The position numbers and the translations under genes were made by a program. The notes beneath the pieces are model-generated. The model had not been told where the DNA came from, ran no database searches, and worked only from the letters and a program-made list of their open reading frames with translations. From JACVRN01 sp963715565 (GTDB taxonomy: Bacteria > Acidobacteriota > Blastocatellia > Pyrinomonadales > Pyrinomonadaceae), in assembly GCA_963715565.1 (NCBI GenBank), contig OY970256.1, forward strand, positions 1,240,001 to 1,304,000: a DNA stretch of 64,000 bases. The letters are read 5' to 3'. Below are positions 27,719 to 35,606 of this stretch, piece after piece; position 1 is the first letter of the stretch; each line of letters starts with the position of its first letter.

Positions 27719-27873
27719 TTAGTCCCTCTCAGACAGTTGAGGCAGGTGACGTATAGATACTCGCCTCGCTTTTTACAGCCTCGCGTGGCAGTGAGTTGTT
27801 GAGAGATACGCCTGCGGTCAATCCCGCATTTGATTCGCGCGCGTCGCCCGACCATCTTATGAACTTTCTTCAT
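27715..27873 (-). CDS. Tiny zinc-ribbon-like protein
   Basis: 52 aa. The start is the ATG at 27873 and its TGA overlaps the ATG of the ATPase gene (ATGA). Basic, with Cys16, Cys33, Cys44 and Cys47, the last two as 'TCLNCLRG'. The reading frame fills the gap between two genes exactly and has coupled overlaps on both sides, which supports coding. Likely a metal-binding nucleic-acid-associated peptide. Confidence 0.6.
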   Translation of the reverse strand: MKKVHKMVGRRARIKCGIDRRRISQQLTATRGCKKRGEYLYVTCLNCLRGTK

Positions 27874-28358
27874 CCCATAACTCCCGACGGCAGGCGCTGC
27901 TGTCCCTCAAGCTCTAATCCGCAACGCTCACACATCACGCTTCTATCCCCCTCGAAGTAAAGAATGCGCTCGCCTGCTTTTGTCTGGGCCGCGCACTCTT
28001 TACAACGGCCAGCATAGCGGGCGTGCTCAATCCAGCGCGGGGGCAGAGTCAAACGCGCCGCTTTTCTTTTCCGCCGCGCCTCTCTGATCTCACGTAGACG
28101 CGCTACTCTGGGCGGTGGCCCGAGGCCCACGCGCTCACGATGATCGGGACAATAATCTTTGTCCGGGTCCCGGTGCGCCGCGCAGTCCTCGCAGATGTAA
28201 GCGTTGCAGGTCTTGCCCCCGCGCAATTTGTAGTCGCAGCGCTTCGTTCCCTGCCCGCGCTTACAGAATTTACAGAGCGCAGGAGTGCTACCGCGCGAGC
28301 AGCCGTAGAAGTAGCCTAAGACTCTCCCTGAGTCGTCTCGGATTTCAGACTGAGGCAC
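27870..28358 (-). CDS. Multi-Cys zinc-binding early protein
   Basis: 162 aa, GTG start behind AAGGGAG. At least twelve Cys in CxxC pairs: 'LCKFCKRG', 'TCNAYICEDCA', 'YCPDH', 'RCKECAAQ' and 'MCERCGLE'. This suggests two or more zinc ribbons/fingers. A similar Cys pattern ('KTCDVRLCRSCG', 'DYCKARH') occurs in the protein at 29243-29737, so the two may be related. DNA or RNA binding is likely; specific role unknown. Confidence 0.66.
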   Translation of the reverse strand: MPQSEIRDDSGRVLGYFYGCSRGSTPALCKFCKRGQGTKRCDYKLRGGKTCNAYICEDCAAHRDPDKDYCPDHRERVGLGPPPRVARLREIREARRKRKAARLTLPPRWIEHARYAGRCKECAAQTKAGERILYFEGDRSVMCERCGLELEGQQRLPSGVMG

Positions 28359-28794
28359 GAGCTTTGCTCCCTTTCGTTTTCCTGATCAACTCCAGAAAAG
28401 GCTTAATGATTTCAGCAGGGATTTTTATTTTGCTGCGGGGATAACGAGGCCAGCCCCAATCATGGAAGAGCTGGCGCAATCCTTTGATTGTGAGTTCGGG
28501 GCGCGACTCGAAAAATGTAACGTTCCCGATTTCGGCTACGTACTGGTCGCGCAACTTCGGGCTATCAAACATAGAATTGCCGAAGTGAAAGAACGGCTCT
28601 CCCGTAACCTCAAATTGCCCGACGATGCGCGACACCGGCGCAGACATATAAACGAAGCAAATATCTCCGACGCGCGCGCCTTTGAGCATCGTCCAAAACC
28701 AAGTGTCGCCACTGTAGCGTTCGTGATGCTCGAAGAAATCGTAATGCTCCGGGCCGCCGAGCAGGATGTAGTAGTTTTTATTTTGGTCTCTCAT
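28345..28794 (-). CDS. EVE-domain (PUA-like) protein
   Basis: 149 aa from ATG 28794 that overlaps the upstream TGA (ATGA). 'NYYILLGGPEHYDFFEHHER', 'FWTMLKGARVGDICFVYMSA', 'GQFEVTGEPFFHF' follow the EVE order: an N-terminal aromatic strand, W near 40, a 'GDxxFVYxS' strand. The family reads modified bases in DNA or RNA. In a phage early operon it may protect or sense modified DNA. Lies beside AP2-like and DUF5131 genes. Confidence 0.7.
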   Translation of the reverse strand: MRDQNKNYYILLGGPEHYDFFEHHERYSGDTWFWTMLKGARVGDICFVYMSAPVSRIVGQFEVTGEPFFHFGNSMFDSPKLRDQYVAEIGNVTFFESRPELTIKGLRQLFHDWGWPRYPRSKIKIPAEIIKPFLELIRKTKGSKARASV

Positions 28795-29246
28795 GCTGCG
28801 ATAGTAGCGATTGCCTTTTCCCAATTAACTAAGAGTGCTGTGCCGTACAGCTCGCGCTCCTTCCTCCGGCGGAAGCCAGCGGCTCTTTTCAGAGCTGCTT
28901 GCTCGTCTTCGCCGAAGGGAAAGAACCTGGTGCGCTTTCGTCCAACCTCGTCCTGCCAGTGGACGCGCCAAGATTTGCCGTCACGCCCAATACCAACGAC
29001 GCCCGATGTGTTGCGAGGGTGCAGGCCGACGACTCGACGATCCGTGTGCGGGCGGCCTAGCTCCTTTTCCATGCGCTCGCGCTCTCTGAGAGCTTCATCA
29101 AGAGCCGACTGCCGCCCACCGTATTTCGCGTCTGCCAGAAAGCGGCTGAGGCTGCGACCGGCATAAGTAACCCGCACAGACCAGCCGTGTTCATTTCTTT
29201 TTTCATAATCCACGCGAGTAATGTTCCGGTGCTTTGATTGGTTCAC
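28791..29246 (-). CDS. AP2-like DNA-binding protein
   Basis: 151 aa. The C-terminal part contains 'NTSGVVGIGRDGKSWRVHWQ', 'GRKRTRFFPFGEDEQAALKR' and an A-rich helix, i.e. the three-strand-plus-helix AP2/ERF-type domain common in phage HNH homing endonucleases and phage DNA-binding proteins. No HNH residues are visible, so it may be a stand-alone binder. Overlaps both neighbours by 4 nt. Confidence 0.68.
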   Translation of the reverse strand: MNQSKHRNITRVDYEKRNEHGWSVRVTYAGRSLSRFLADAKYGGRQSALDEALRERERMEKELGRPHTDRRVVGLHPRNTSGVVGIGRDGKSWRVHWQDEVGRKRTRFFPFGEDEQAALKRAAGFRRRKERELYGTALLVNWEKAIATIAA

Positions 29247-29737
29247 GCTCGTTGCTCCTCGGCATGTAGTCTTCTCAGCTCGGCGGCGTGCGATTGCGCC
29301 TGCTCCCTGTGCCTTGCTTTGCAGTAATCGGAGTCTCGCCCGACCCGGATGCCGCAGCTCCGGCAGAGGCGAACATCACAGGTCTTGCTGTTCGCCAGCT
29401 TGGCATTGCACCTCCGGTCGGAGACGTTGCCGCACGCGCAGCGCGGGAAGTAGCTCCCTCGACGGCCAGTACAAAGAATGGCGAAGTGCGCATCATCTTT
29501 GCCCGGTGTGATGTGGCCGCTCGCTCGCATCAACTCCAGATACTTCTGCGGGTTCCTGCCCGCTTCTTTCCAGAGTTGATAGGGCGTGGGCTTTCTCAAG
29601 TACTGCAAGTGCTCGAAGATGTTCTCGCTATTTAAGGGAGGCTTGAACTGGTGGTAATGTTCATGCCCTTCCTGGTGAATGCGAGAGGTCTCTTTCATCG
29701 AGCACTCATAGCAGCGGATTTCAGGTTGCTGTTCCAT
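29243..29737 (-). CDS. Cys-rich early protein
   Basis: 164 aa from ATG 29737; the frame is open further upstream, but that region lies within the neighbouring gene. 'IRCYECSMKETSRIHQEGHE' near the start gives CxxC, then a helical middle and 'RCACGNVSDRRCNAKLA', 'TCDVRLCRSCG', 'DYCKARHREQ' at the end. Probably two zinc-binding units. Related in style to the protein at 27870-28358. Confidence 0.6.
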   Translation of the reverse strand: MEQQPEIRCYECSMKETSRIHQEGHEHYHQFKPPLNSENIFEHLQYLRKPTPYQLWKEAGRNPQKYLELMRASGHITPGKDDAHFAILCTGRRGSYFPRCACGNVSDRRCNAKLANSKTCDVRLCRSCGIRVGRDSDYCKARHREQAQSHAAELRRLHAEEQRA

Positions 29738-30617
29738 AAGCGGCTCGCGGAAACTCGCTGTAGATACCACCGTCAAGGCGTCGCCCGGCCTTTTTCTTAC
29801 CGACCCGGAACGCCCACTCATCGCCTGCCAGTTCACTCCACAGATAGCGCTCAGCGCCGAGTGCTGCTTCACGCTGACTCTCTTCGGTGAATTGGGTTTC
29901 GTGTATCCACTCTCCCCACTGCTTGAAAAAAAACGGGACGTCGAAGAATAGGCACTGGTCGCGCAAGCCCCTGATCCAATCCGGATGCACGGGACGCGCA
30001 TGCTTGCCGCTTTCGCCTCCGGCGATCACCTGCACCTGCGAGCCGAAAGCGAGAAAGTCATCCGGCAGGACGATGCGCCCAAGCAAAGGCTCGCAGGAGA
30101 CGAACACGGTCCAGCCCATCTCGGCCAGCTCTTTCATGTACTTCCAGCGCCGGTCGAACTCCTTTTGATTTTCTGCCGTAAAGCCGAGCCAGATATTTTT
30201 CGGCGGAGTCGTAATCCCGCGCGCTGCCATCCAGAGCTTGACCGCTTTGAGAAGTACTGCGGCGCGCTTCGTGAGGAGCTGAAAAGTTTGCAGAGGGGCG
30301 GCCAGCATCCCGTCGAGAAATTCAAACTGCCACGCGCGCTCGACCCACTCGCCGAACACGTCCGTCATGCTGGCGACAAAATGCTTGCGGGGCACACGCT
30401 GCCTCTGCCAGCGCGCGATCATCTCTCGGCGCAGGTGCAGCTCCGGCGGCTTGCCCGTATAAGGCAGATGGTTGCCTTTGAAGAAGGCGTTATCGTTGGT
30501 CTCTTCTGCATAGCAGAGGTCACAGCCCGGACTGAGCTTTCGGCACCACCATCCCCCGTCTTTGACGACGATGATGTTGTCCGTCTCGTCCGTCCATTCA
30601 ATTCCTGATTTACTCAT
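29721..30617 (-). CDS. DUF5131 (phage Gp37/Gp68 family) protein
   Basis: 298 aa from ATG 30617. Starts 'SGIEWTDETDNIIVVKDGGW' and has the family's cysteine motif 'WCRKLSPGCDLCYAEE' (C-x6-C-x2-C), then 'FVASMTDVFGEWV', 'LLTKRAAVLLKAVKLW', 'IWLGFTAENQKEFDRR', 'FVSCEPLLGRI' and 'QVIAGGESGKHARPVHPDWI'. The fold resembles a TIM barrel with a radical-SAM-like Cys trio, but the reaction is unknown. The family is common in phage genomes. Confidence 0.85.
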   Translation of the reverse strand: MSKSGIEWTDETDNIIVVKDGGWWCRKLSPGCDLCYAEETNDNAFFKGNHLPYTGKPPELHLRREMIARWQRQRVPRKHFVASMTDVFGEWVERAWQFEFLDGMLAAPLQTFQLLTKRAAVLLKAVKLWMAARGITTPPKNIWLGFTAENQKEFDRRWKYMKELAEMGWTVFVSCEPLLGRIVLPDDFLAFGSQVQVIAGGESGKHARPVHPDWIRGLRDQCLFFDVPFFFKQWGEWIHETQFTEESQREAALGAERYLWSELAGDEWAFRVGKKKAGRRLDGGIYSEFPRAAYGTAT

Positions 30618-30627
30618 CAGCCTTCCT

Positions 30628-31680
30628 CTACAGTTTGAAGTGCCGCTTCTTACCGTGCCGCCGGCGGCGAGAATGAACCTTGCGCCGTCTCGCCCAGGGC
30701 AGAGACACGGCCCGCATCGCTTTCTGTGCGCCGCGCTCTTTCCTGTGGTCATAGATCACAGTCGTCTCGATGGAGGCGTGTCCCATGAGCTGCTGCACCG
30801 CCGACATGTCCGCGCCCCGGTCGAGCAGCTCCGTGGCAAACGTGCGGCGAAAGTCGTGCGGGCTGACACGGCGGATTCCCGCCTGGCGTGCGCGCTTGCG
30901 CAAAATCTTAAAGACGGCTTCAGCCGACATCCGGCGCGGCGCGATCCGCCCGGCTTTATCCACGGGATATAGGAGCGGGCCTGCGTCGACGCCCCGCAGA
31001 CGTATCCACACGGAGACGTATTTGCGCGTCGCCCCGTCCTCAAAAGTGATGGTGCGCTCGCGGTCGCCCTTGCCCGTTACTTTGAGCTTGTGCGAGCTGA
31101 GCTGGTAAGAGGAGAGGTCGAGCAGGACCACCTCGTTGCGGCGCAGGCCGCCCCCGGCCATCAAAGCAATCAAACAGGCGTCGCGCGCTCCGGCAATGGA
31201 AGGGTCGGCGGCGCAAGTCTGAAAAAGCTTTTCGAGTTCCCGGACGGAGAGAGCGCGGCCTGAGCGGTCGCGCTTTCCACGCACGCCGCGCACAGCCTGG
31301 ATGCGCTGGTAGTCTTCGCCCGACATTTCCGGGAGCCGGAGCATCCACGCGGCGCGCGCCACGCCTCTCAAAGCGCAAAGGGTCGTGTTAATCGTCGAGG
31401 GCTGAAACTTCCGGCGCTGCATCCTTTCTTTGAGCATCTCCAGATGAGCGAAGCGCAGGCATTGCCACTCCACGTCTGAGGTCGAGAATGCGCCGTCGCT
31501 CATAATGGAAGCGGCGCGCCGGAGGCAGACCCTCATCGAGCGCTTGGACTCTTCGGAATTGAGCGAGGCGATAAAGACGCCGACGGGCGAGATGTCCTCG
31601 CTGCGCACGAGTTGGCCGCCCCTGACAAGCTGGAGGCTCTCACTCGGCGCTCTTGTTTCTTTTGTGCTCACGTCCGGCAT
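30628..31680 (-). CDS. XerC/D-like tyrosine recombinase (second recombinase)
   Basis: 350 aa from ATG 31680. All catalytic residues visible: Arg180 in 'GGGLRRNEV', Lys204 in 'TGKGDRERT', His275/Arg278 in 'SPHDFRRTF', His301 in 'MGHASIETT' and Tyr310 in 'VIYDHR'. Compact like XerC/XerD and with a core-binding domain (about 30-125). It is co-transcribed with early genes and far from the integrase, so resolution of multimers or inversion at internal sites (for example the 83-bp inverted repeat) is more likely than integration. It does not carry the extra helix typical of integron IntI as far as I can see. Confidence 0.85.
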   Translation of the reverse strand: MPDVSTKETRAPSESLQLVRGGQLVRSEDISPVGVFIASLNSEESKRSMRVCLRRAASIMSDGAFSTSDVEWQCLRFAHLEMLKERMQRRKFQPSTINTTLCALRGVARAAWMLRLPEMSGEDYQRIQAVRGVRGKRDRSGRALSVRELEKLFQTCAADPSIAGARDACLIALMAGGGLRRNEVVLLDLSSYQLSSHKLKVTGKGDRERTITFEDGATRKYVSVWIRLRGVDAGPLLYPVDKAGRIAPRRMSAEAVFKILRKRARQAGIRRVSPHDFRRTFATELLDRGADMSAVQQLMGHASIETTVIYDHRKERGAQKAMRAVSLPWARRRKVHSRRRRHGKKRHFKL

Positions 31681-31688
31681 AGATCCAA

Positions 31689-31973
31689 TCAAAGCAAAGC
31701 TTCGTCGAGACACATCACAGTCTCTTCCCGCTCTCGGTAATAGGAGCGCTCGGCCCACTGGCGCGCTCTCTCTTCCAACAGGGGCTTCACGATGTCAGTT
31801 AACATCACGTCGGCGTCCAGCTCGCTCATGTCCCGGTTGACCGAGAGAACCTCGAAAGCTTTGAGCTGCGCTTCCGTAGGCCACGAACGCGGGCTGCGCT
31901 CAAACAGGAGGCGCGTGAAGACGGCGACGGCCAGCGCTTGTTCATCTGGAGAGAGTTCGTTAAAGGTTCTCAT
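31689..31973 (-). CDS. Small helical early protein
   Basis: 94 aa from ATG 31973 with AGGAG 5 nt upstream. Fully helical-looking, acidic in the centre ('MSELDADVMLTDIVKPLLEE'). Ends 8 nt before the recombinase gene, so it is co-translated with it; it could be a recombinase accessory, but it has no excisionase-like HTH. Not recognised. Confidence 0.58.
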   Translation of the reverse strand: MRTFNELSPDEQALAVAVFTRLLFERSPRSWPTEAQLKAFEVLSVNRDMSELDADVMLTDIVKPLLEERARQWAERSYYREREETVMCLDEALL

Positions 31974-31981
31974 CTGCACTC

Positions 31982-32386
31982 CTAAGCTGTCGCCGTCTCA
32001 CGACACATCCTCAGGTCGGCCAGTTCTCCGCGAGTGAGCGGCTTGTAAAAGTGAAAGGCCGCGTCTCCTTTCACCCAGCGCTGGCCGTGCCTGCGCTCGC
32101 CGACGTCGGCGACCATAGACCAGAGAGTAGAATCAACCCTGAGGCGCAGGCCGTCCGGTACCCGCGCCGGCGGGACAGGTTGCCGCGTGCGATCGAGCAC
32201 GACGATTGAAGCGTGCCAGCACGCATCAACGCCCGTCTCCTCTCCTAATCTGTCAACGGTGAGGCAGGCGAGCACGAGACAGTCATCTACGTGCAAGTAA
32301 CGCCTTCTGCGGTCATCCCCGACCGCGATTACATCGTCCTGGCTGAAGCAGGGGTCTTTGTAAGCGAGCTGCTGCCAATTGTTCAT
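31982..32386 (-). CDS. Hypothetical early protein
   Basis: 134 aa from the ATG at 32386 that overlaps the upstream gene stop (ATGA). Mixed alpha/beta; 'RRRRYLHVDDCLVLACLTVD' and 'CWHASIVVLD' are beta strands; 'GQRWVKGDAAFHFYKPLTRG' near the end suggests a small nucleotide- or substrate-binding domain. Not recognised. Confidence 0.58.
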   Translation of the reverse strand: MNNWQQLAYKDPCFSQDDVIAVGDDRRRRYLHVDDCLVLACLTVDRLGEETGVDACWHASIVVLDRTRQPVPPARVPDGLRLRVDSTLWSMVADVGERRHGQRWVKGDAAFHFYKPLTRGELADLRMCRETATA

Positions 32387-32565
32387 AACGACCTCAGGTG
32401 AACGCGGTGTTGTGTAGACGGCACGTAGAAGCCTCCGTCTTTTAGCTCGTAGGAACCGCGCCGGGTTATTCGTTTGTGACACGGGCAGGCGCAGTTAATT
32501 CTAAAAAGCCACCGCTCCCTCGCGCAGCGCCACGCATCAATGAATCTGCAAAGGCAGTTCTTCAT
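32383..32565 (-). CDS. Tiny Cys-rich early protein
   Basis: 60 aa, basic with six Cys ('NCLCRFIDAWRCARER', 'NCACPCHKR'), giving a probable zinc knuckle. Linked to both neighbours by 4-nt overlaps, which supports that it is real despite its size. Confidence 0.52.
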   Translation of the reverse strand: MKNCLCRFIDAWRCARERWLFRINCACPCHKRITRRGSYELKDGGFYVPSTQHRVHLRSL

Positions 32566-32987
32566 TCGTCCATGTACTCCAGAATTGCTTCCTGTAATGA
32601 AGGACAGCCGCTTTCCAAAAGTTTCTCCAGGTCAAGAGAGCCGGTAGCTCCACCCGCAGCCTGGCCGTATTTGAGCCGCTGGCGCGCCAGTTCAATCTCA
32701 ACCTCTAAGGGACGGCGTCTGAAGGAGGGCAATAGTTCCCTCTGCGGCTTAGGCTCCTCCGGCGCGGGCTCGACTTTCGTATCCGTTTCGGGCTGTACCG
32801 CGCGCGGTACCGAAGCCGGTTTCTCCTGCACGGGCGCGCCGGTGATTAGTCCTTCCGCTTCGAGGGAGAGTTCGAGAGAGCCTTCGCAGTCGATGTTAGT
32901 GCCGCGAACGAAGTGCTGGACGACGCGACCATTGACGGCCATCAACTTCTGCTCACATTCCGCGCACGTCTGTTGCTCGTATTTCAT
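32562..32987 (-). CDS. Hypothetical early protein with zinc-finger start
   Basis: 141 aa. N-terminal 'TCAECEQKLMAVNGRVVQHF' with a later 'DCEG' looks like a small zinc ribbon, followed by a Pro/Glu linker (about 50-90) and a C-terminal helix. Overlaps both neighbours by 4 nt. Confidence 0.58.
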   Translation of the reverse strand: MKYEQQTCAECEQKLMAVNGRVVQHFVRGTNIDCEGSLELSLEAEGLITGAPVQEKPASVPRAVQPETDTKVEPAPEEPKPQRELLPSFRRRPLEVEIELARQRLKYGQAAGGATGSLDLEKLLESGCPSLQEAILEYMDE

Positions 32988-33247
32988 TTCTCATCACTCC
33001 ATCCGTGCCAGTACCCGTCGCTGCCAGCATTGCCGTCGAAATGTGCGACCTGACGCATCACCCCGCTCGGAAGGATGATGAAGACATCGGCGATTGAGAC
33101 GTACATGCGAGTCTTGTCCTTCTCGTTTAACTCGAAGAGGCGGTTTGCCAGTCTTTCGACATAGCCGCGTGCTTTCTCCTCACTCTCGAAGGCGCGTAGC
33201 CGTTCGGAGTTGTCGTCTTCGACAAGAATGCTTGTGACGTAGTTCAT
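32984..33247 (-). CDS. Hypothetical early protein
   Basis: 87 aa from ATG 33247, overlapping the upstream stop. Starts with a beta strand 'MNYVTSILVEDD' and has 'EKARGYVERLANRLFELNEK', a small alpha/beta fold. The longer frame to 33301 is not preferred because of the coupled start. Not recognised. Confidence 0.58.
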   Translation of the reverse strand: MNYVTSILVEDDNSERLRAFESEEKARGYVERLANRLFELNEKDKTRMYVSIADVFIILPSGVMRQVAHFDGNAGSDGYWHGWSDEK

Positions 33248-33519
33248 CACATGATTTGAGGGCGACGCTGGTAACTGTCTTTCACGTTGTCCCAACTCCA
33301 ACCTGTCCTCTCAAGGAAAGGATGAAACATCTCCATTAACTGCTCCGACTCTTCGATCTGTTCGGGCGTCTGACCGTACTCGACAAGCAGCGCGGCGAAA
33401 TAGCAGGGCATACAATCAGCGCCGCTATAGTTCATTCCGAAGGCCGCGTCGCCGCCGAGAACTTCGGTATAGACGTTCGGGCAACCTTGCTGCCGGCATC
33501 GGTAGGTACGCTTGCCCAT
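33247..33519 (-). CDS. Small Cys-containing early protein
   Basis: 90 aa; ATG 33519 has GGGAGAG close upstream, while the GTG at 33537 is an alternative. 'TYRCRQQGCPNVY' and 'DCMPCYFAAL' form a C-x4-C plus C-x2-C set, a probable zinc-binding fold, then an acidic helix ('QTPEQIEESEQLMEMF'). Confidence 0.58.
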   Translation of the reverse strand: MGKRTYRCRQQGCPNVYTEVLGGDAAFGMNYSGADCMPCYFAALLVEYGQTPEQIEESEQLMEMFHPFLERTGWSWDNVKDSYQRRPQIM

Positions 33520-33533
33520 TCGACTCTCCCGAT

Positions 33534-33785
33534 TCACTCACCAGCGACGAGGCTTACGCCGAGCGCCACAAAACCCGGGTTGAGCTTCAGGCATCGCGCC
33601 AGGCAGCAGGGACAGATAAAAGAGAGTGCGGTGCAGGCCGGGTCAATAAAACAAGCCTGCGACTCGTGCCCACAGCCCGCGAAAAAACCGCACTTGCGGT
33701 AAAGCCCGCGGGCATGGAAAGCGACGGTCGGCAAACGTAGTCGCTGCACGCAAGACAGTTCCTGCTCTGTCATCTCGGCGGCCAT
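33534..33785 (-). CDS. Small Cys-rich early protein
   Basis: 83 aa with GGAGG ahead of the ATG. Eight to nine Cys including 'KCGFFAGCGHESQACF' and 'FICPCCLARCL'. The second group is also hydrophobic. Metal binding likely; function unknown. Confidence 0.58.
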   Translation of the reverse strand: MAAEMTEQELSCVQRLRLPTVAFHARGLYRKCGFFAGCGHESQACFIDPACTALSFICPCCLARCLKLNPGFVALGVSLVAGE

Positions 33786-33786
33786 C

Positions 33787-34044
33787 TCATTTCCTCCGGG
33801 TTAAAGTCCACCAGAAGTAGGCGCTCAGGAGTGCGAAGAGCGCTGAGCCTAAGCCGAACCCAAACAGGACGAACTTCAATCCCGGAAAGAGCCACGGCGG
33901 CGTCTGCTCGGTCGGATTGACGATGAAGCCGCAGACGATTAAGAGGACTGCTTCACCCACATCCCAGATGCATCTGGAACGCCACCATCCGGGGTCATTC
34001 GCGCGTCTTTCGACCGCTAATCTCCATCTCTTTCTGAGGCTCAA
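33787..34044 (-). CDS. Small two-helix membrane protein
   Basis: 85 aa from a TTG at 34044 chosen because AAAGGAG lies 7 nt before it; the longer frame has no such site. Two membrane helices (about residues 28-43 and 55-78) joined by a short loop with Pro. Basic N-terminus faces the cytoplasm by the positive-inside rule. The size would fit a holin-like protein, but it lies in the early operon and no endolysin neighbours it. Confidence 0.55.
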   Translation of the reverse strand: MSLRKRWRLAVERRANDPGWWRSRCIWDVGEAVLLIVCGFIVNPTEQTPPWLFPGLKFVLFGFGLGSALFALLSAYFWWTLTRRK

Positions 34045-34238
34045 ATTCAGTCTCCTTTCCTCACTAGAATCGCTACCGGAAATGCTTATTCCCGTAACCA
34101 AAACACGGATTAACAAAAATCAAAGAAATTCCCAGCAAAAACGGCCTTTCCCAGCGCCGCACAGCTTCGAAACCGCGCCGAGGACGCATGGCCGAAACTT
34201 GCACACTAAAAATTGAGCCTCGTTCGCCCATTTTCATT

Positions 34239-34472
34239 TCAGCATTCGTCAATGATGGTGAGCCCTTTGGCTTGTTTTTCGAGCCACACGAGACGCGCGC
34301 CTTCGGGCGTATTTTTGACCGCCGCATTTCCTTCAACGCAGTGGATCGCTGACAGGTAAGCGTCCACGGCATCGAAGTCTTTCAAGAGGACGCCCTCCGC
34401 TCCTGCCCTCTTTATCCGAACCCCAATGTCAGCAAGCAACGAATGAAAGTTGAGAGATGAAATTGTTTTCAT
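34239..34472 (-). CDS. Hypothetical early protein
   Basis: 77 aa with GAGG ahead of ATG. Helical alpha/beta with 'FDAVDAYLSAIHCVEG'. About 195 nt lie between it and the gene downstream, a region in which I see no convincing gene. Confidence 0.52.
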   Translation of the reverse strand: MKTISSLNFHSLLADIGVRIKRAGAEGVLLKDFDAVDAYLSAIHCVEGNAAVKNTPEGARLVWLEKQAKGLTIIDEC

Positions 34473-34486
34473 CAGAACCTCGCAGC

Positions 34487-34690
34487 CTAGTCAGGCGCGT
34501 TTTCAAGCGCCGTCTCATTCAACTCACGCAGCCGCTTGTCTGCGGCATCGAAAGCACGTTTCAAGTCGCACTGTTCGTAGTAGTCAGTCGCGGCTTCGAT
34601 TTCAGACTCAAGTAGCGCCATGTACTCAAGTAACTCCCCAAGTTCGTCTTCAATTTCAGGAGGAACGCGCATGGTGTAGTGACTGCTCAT
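34487..34690 (-). CDS. Small acidic early protein
   Basis: 67 aa, highly acidic and helical (coiled-coil-like: 'IEDELGELLEYMALLESEIE'). Lies 14 nt upstream of the next gene. Acidic small phage proteins are often inhibitors or DNA mimics, but no evidence beyond charge supports it. Confidence 0.55.
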   Translation of the reverse strand: MSSHYTMRVPPEIEDELGELLEYMALLESEIEAATDYYEQCDLKRAFDAADKRLRELNETALENAPD

Positions 34691-34765
34691 ATAGACCTCT
34701 CAACTCCCGATTAAATTCAAAGGAAACCGCGCTTTGCTTTTAAGGCGTGGAGGCTTCATCATTTT

Positions 34766-35071
34766 TTAGTCGCTCCATTCGACGCTGATGCGGGTGGTTA
34801 ACCCGGTCACTTTTGCAAGCGACTCGATCCGCAGAAAATCACCCTCGTACTCGGAGAGCGCAGCGCCGCCGCGAATCCCTAAGAGCTTCGCCGCGTCTTT
34901 GAGTAATCCGGCGGGGAAGTTCCCTGCGGCCATCCGCTGCTTGATGCGCTCCCCGGCGGTCAGAGCGGCCAGGCCGAGGCCGAACCGGATTGCCTGCTCG
35001 TTGCCGATCAGCTCAAGCTCAATACAGTTCGCGCATTCTTTGAAATCAAAGGTCAATCGCCACCCGTCCAT
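34766..35071 (-). CDS. Hypothetical early protein
   Basis: 101 aa from ATG 35071 directly after GGAGGAAAG; the longer open frame overlaps another coding frame. Beta-rich start ('WRLTFDFKECANCIELELIG') with CxxC and a helical end. Not recognised. Confidence 0.58.
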   Translation of the reverse strand: MDGWRLTFDFKECANCIELELIGNEQAIRFGLGLAALTAGERIKQRMAAGNFPAGLLKDAAKLLGIRGGAALSEYEGDFLRIESLAKVTGLTTRISVEWSD

Positions 35072-35082
35072 CTTTCCTCCCG

Positions 35083-35229
35083 TCACCTCAGCTCCACGCC
35101 GCGACACTCTTTCCCGTCCCACTCCTTGCAGGTGAATTTCTGGTTGGGATACGCCAGACAAGTTTTCTCGTCGCACTTCAAAATGCGGAGGCACTTTGAA
35201 CATTTATGTTTGTGCTCTCTCTTTTTCAT
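35083..35229 (-). CDS. Tiny six-cysteine protein
   Basis: 48 aa. Its ATG at 35229 overlaps the upstream TGA (ATGA), and it ends 11 nt before the next start. Cys10, 13, 19, 24, 34 and 42 ('KCSKCLRILKCDEKTC', 'FTCKEWDGKEC') suggest a compact zinc- or disulfide-stabilised fold. Exact fit in the gap and coupling support it. Confidence 0.6.
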   Translation of the reverse strand: MKKREHKHKCSKCLRILKCDEKTCLAYPNQKFTCKEWDGKECRGVELR

Positions 35230-35606
35230 AAAGCAATCGTCCTCGCTATGGTGAAAACGCCTAAGGCGTTTTCACCGCCGCCGATTGTCGAAGGCCACTC
35301 GTCCTCAGCCGCCTTGCCCTGGGCCGCTGCCCTTTCCAGCATGAATTTGATTGCTTCGAGCGGTCCCTTCTCACGCGCGATGCGCTTGAACTCTTCCTGC
35401 TCCGCGCGCGCCCTCTCCGTCTCGGCCCGGCAGGGCTCGCAATGCTCGGTGTGAAGGGTAAAGACCTTTTTCAGAATTAAAGCCTGCTCGGAAAGAGCGA
35501 CCAGTTGACTGGCGACGCCCCCGATTGTGCCGAGCGTGTTTTCGATGAAGCCCAGGATGGTCGCGGTCGGAATCTCGCCTCCGCAACTCTTCTTAATTTC
35601 AGGCAT
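35226..35606 (-). CDS. Hypothetical early protein
   Basis: 126 aa, start overlapping the upstream stop by one base. A helical Gly-containing region ('GFIENTLGTIGGVASQLVAL') may be amphipathic. Then 'HTEHCEPCRAETERARAEQE' gives a HxxCxxC metal site in a helix. Not recognised. Confidence 0.6.
   Translation of the reverse strand: MPEIKKSCGGEIPTATILGFIENTLGTIGGVASQLVALSEQALILKKVFTLHTEHCEPCRAETERARAEQEEFKRIAREKGPLEAIKFMLERAAAQGKAAEDEWPSTIGGGENALGVFTIARTIAL

Noticed and set aside
30628..31680. XerC/D-like recombinase as the integron integrase
   Set aside because: It lies 21 kb from the array, is embedded in the phage early operon, and no IntI-specific extra helix was seen.
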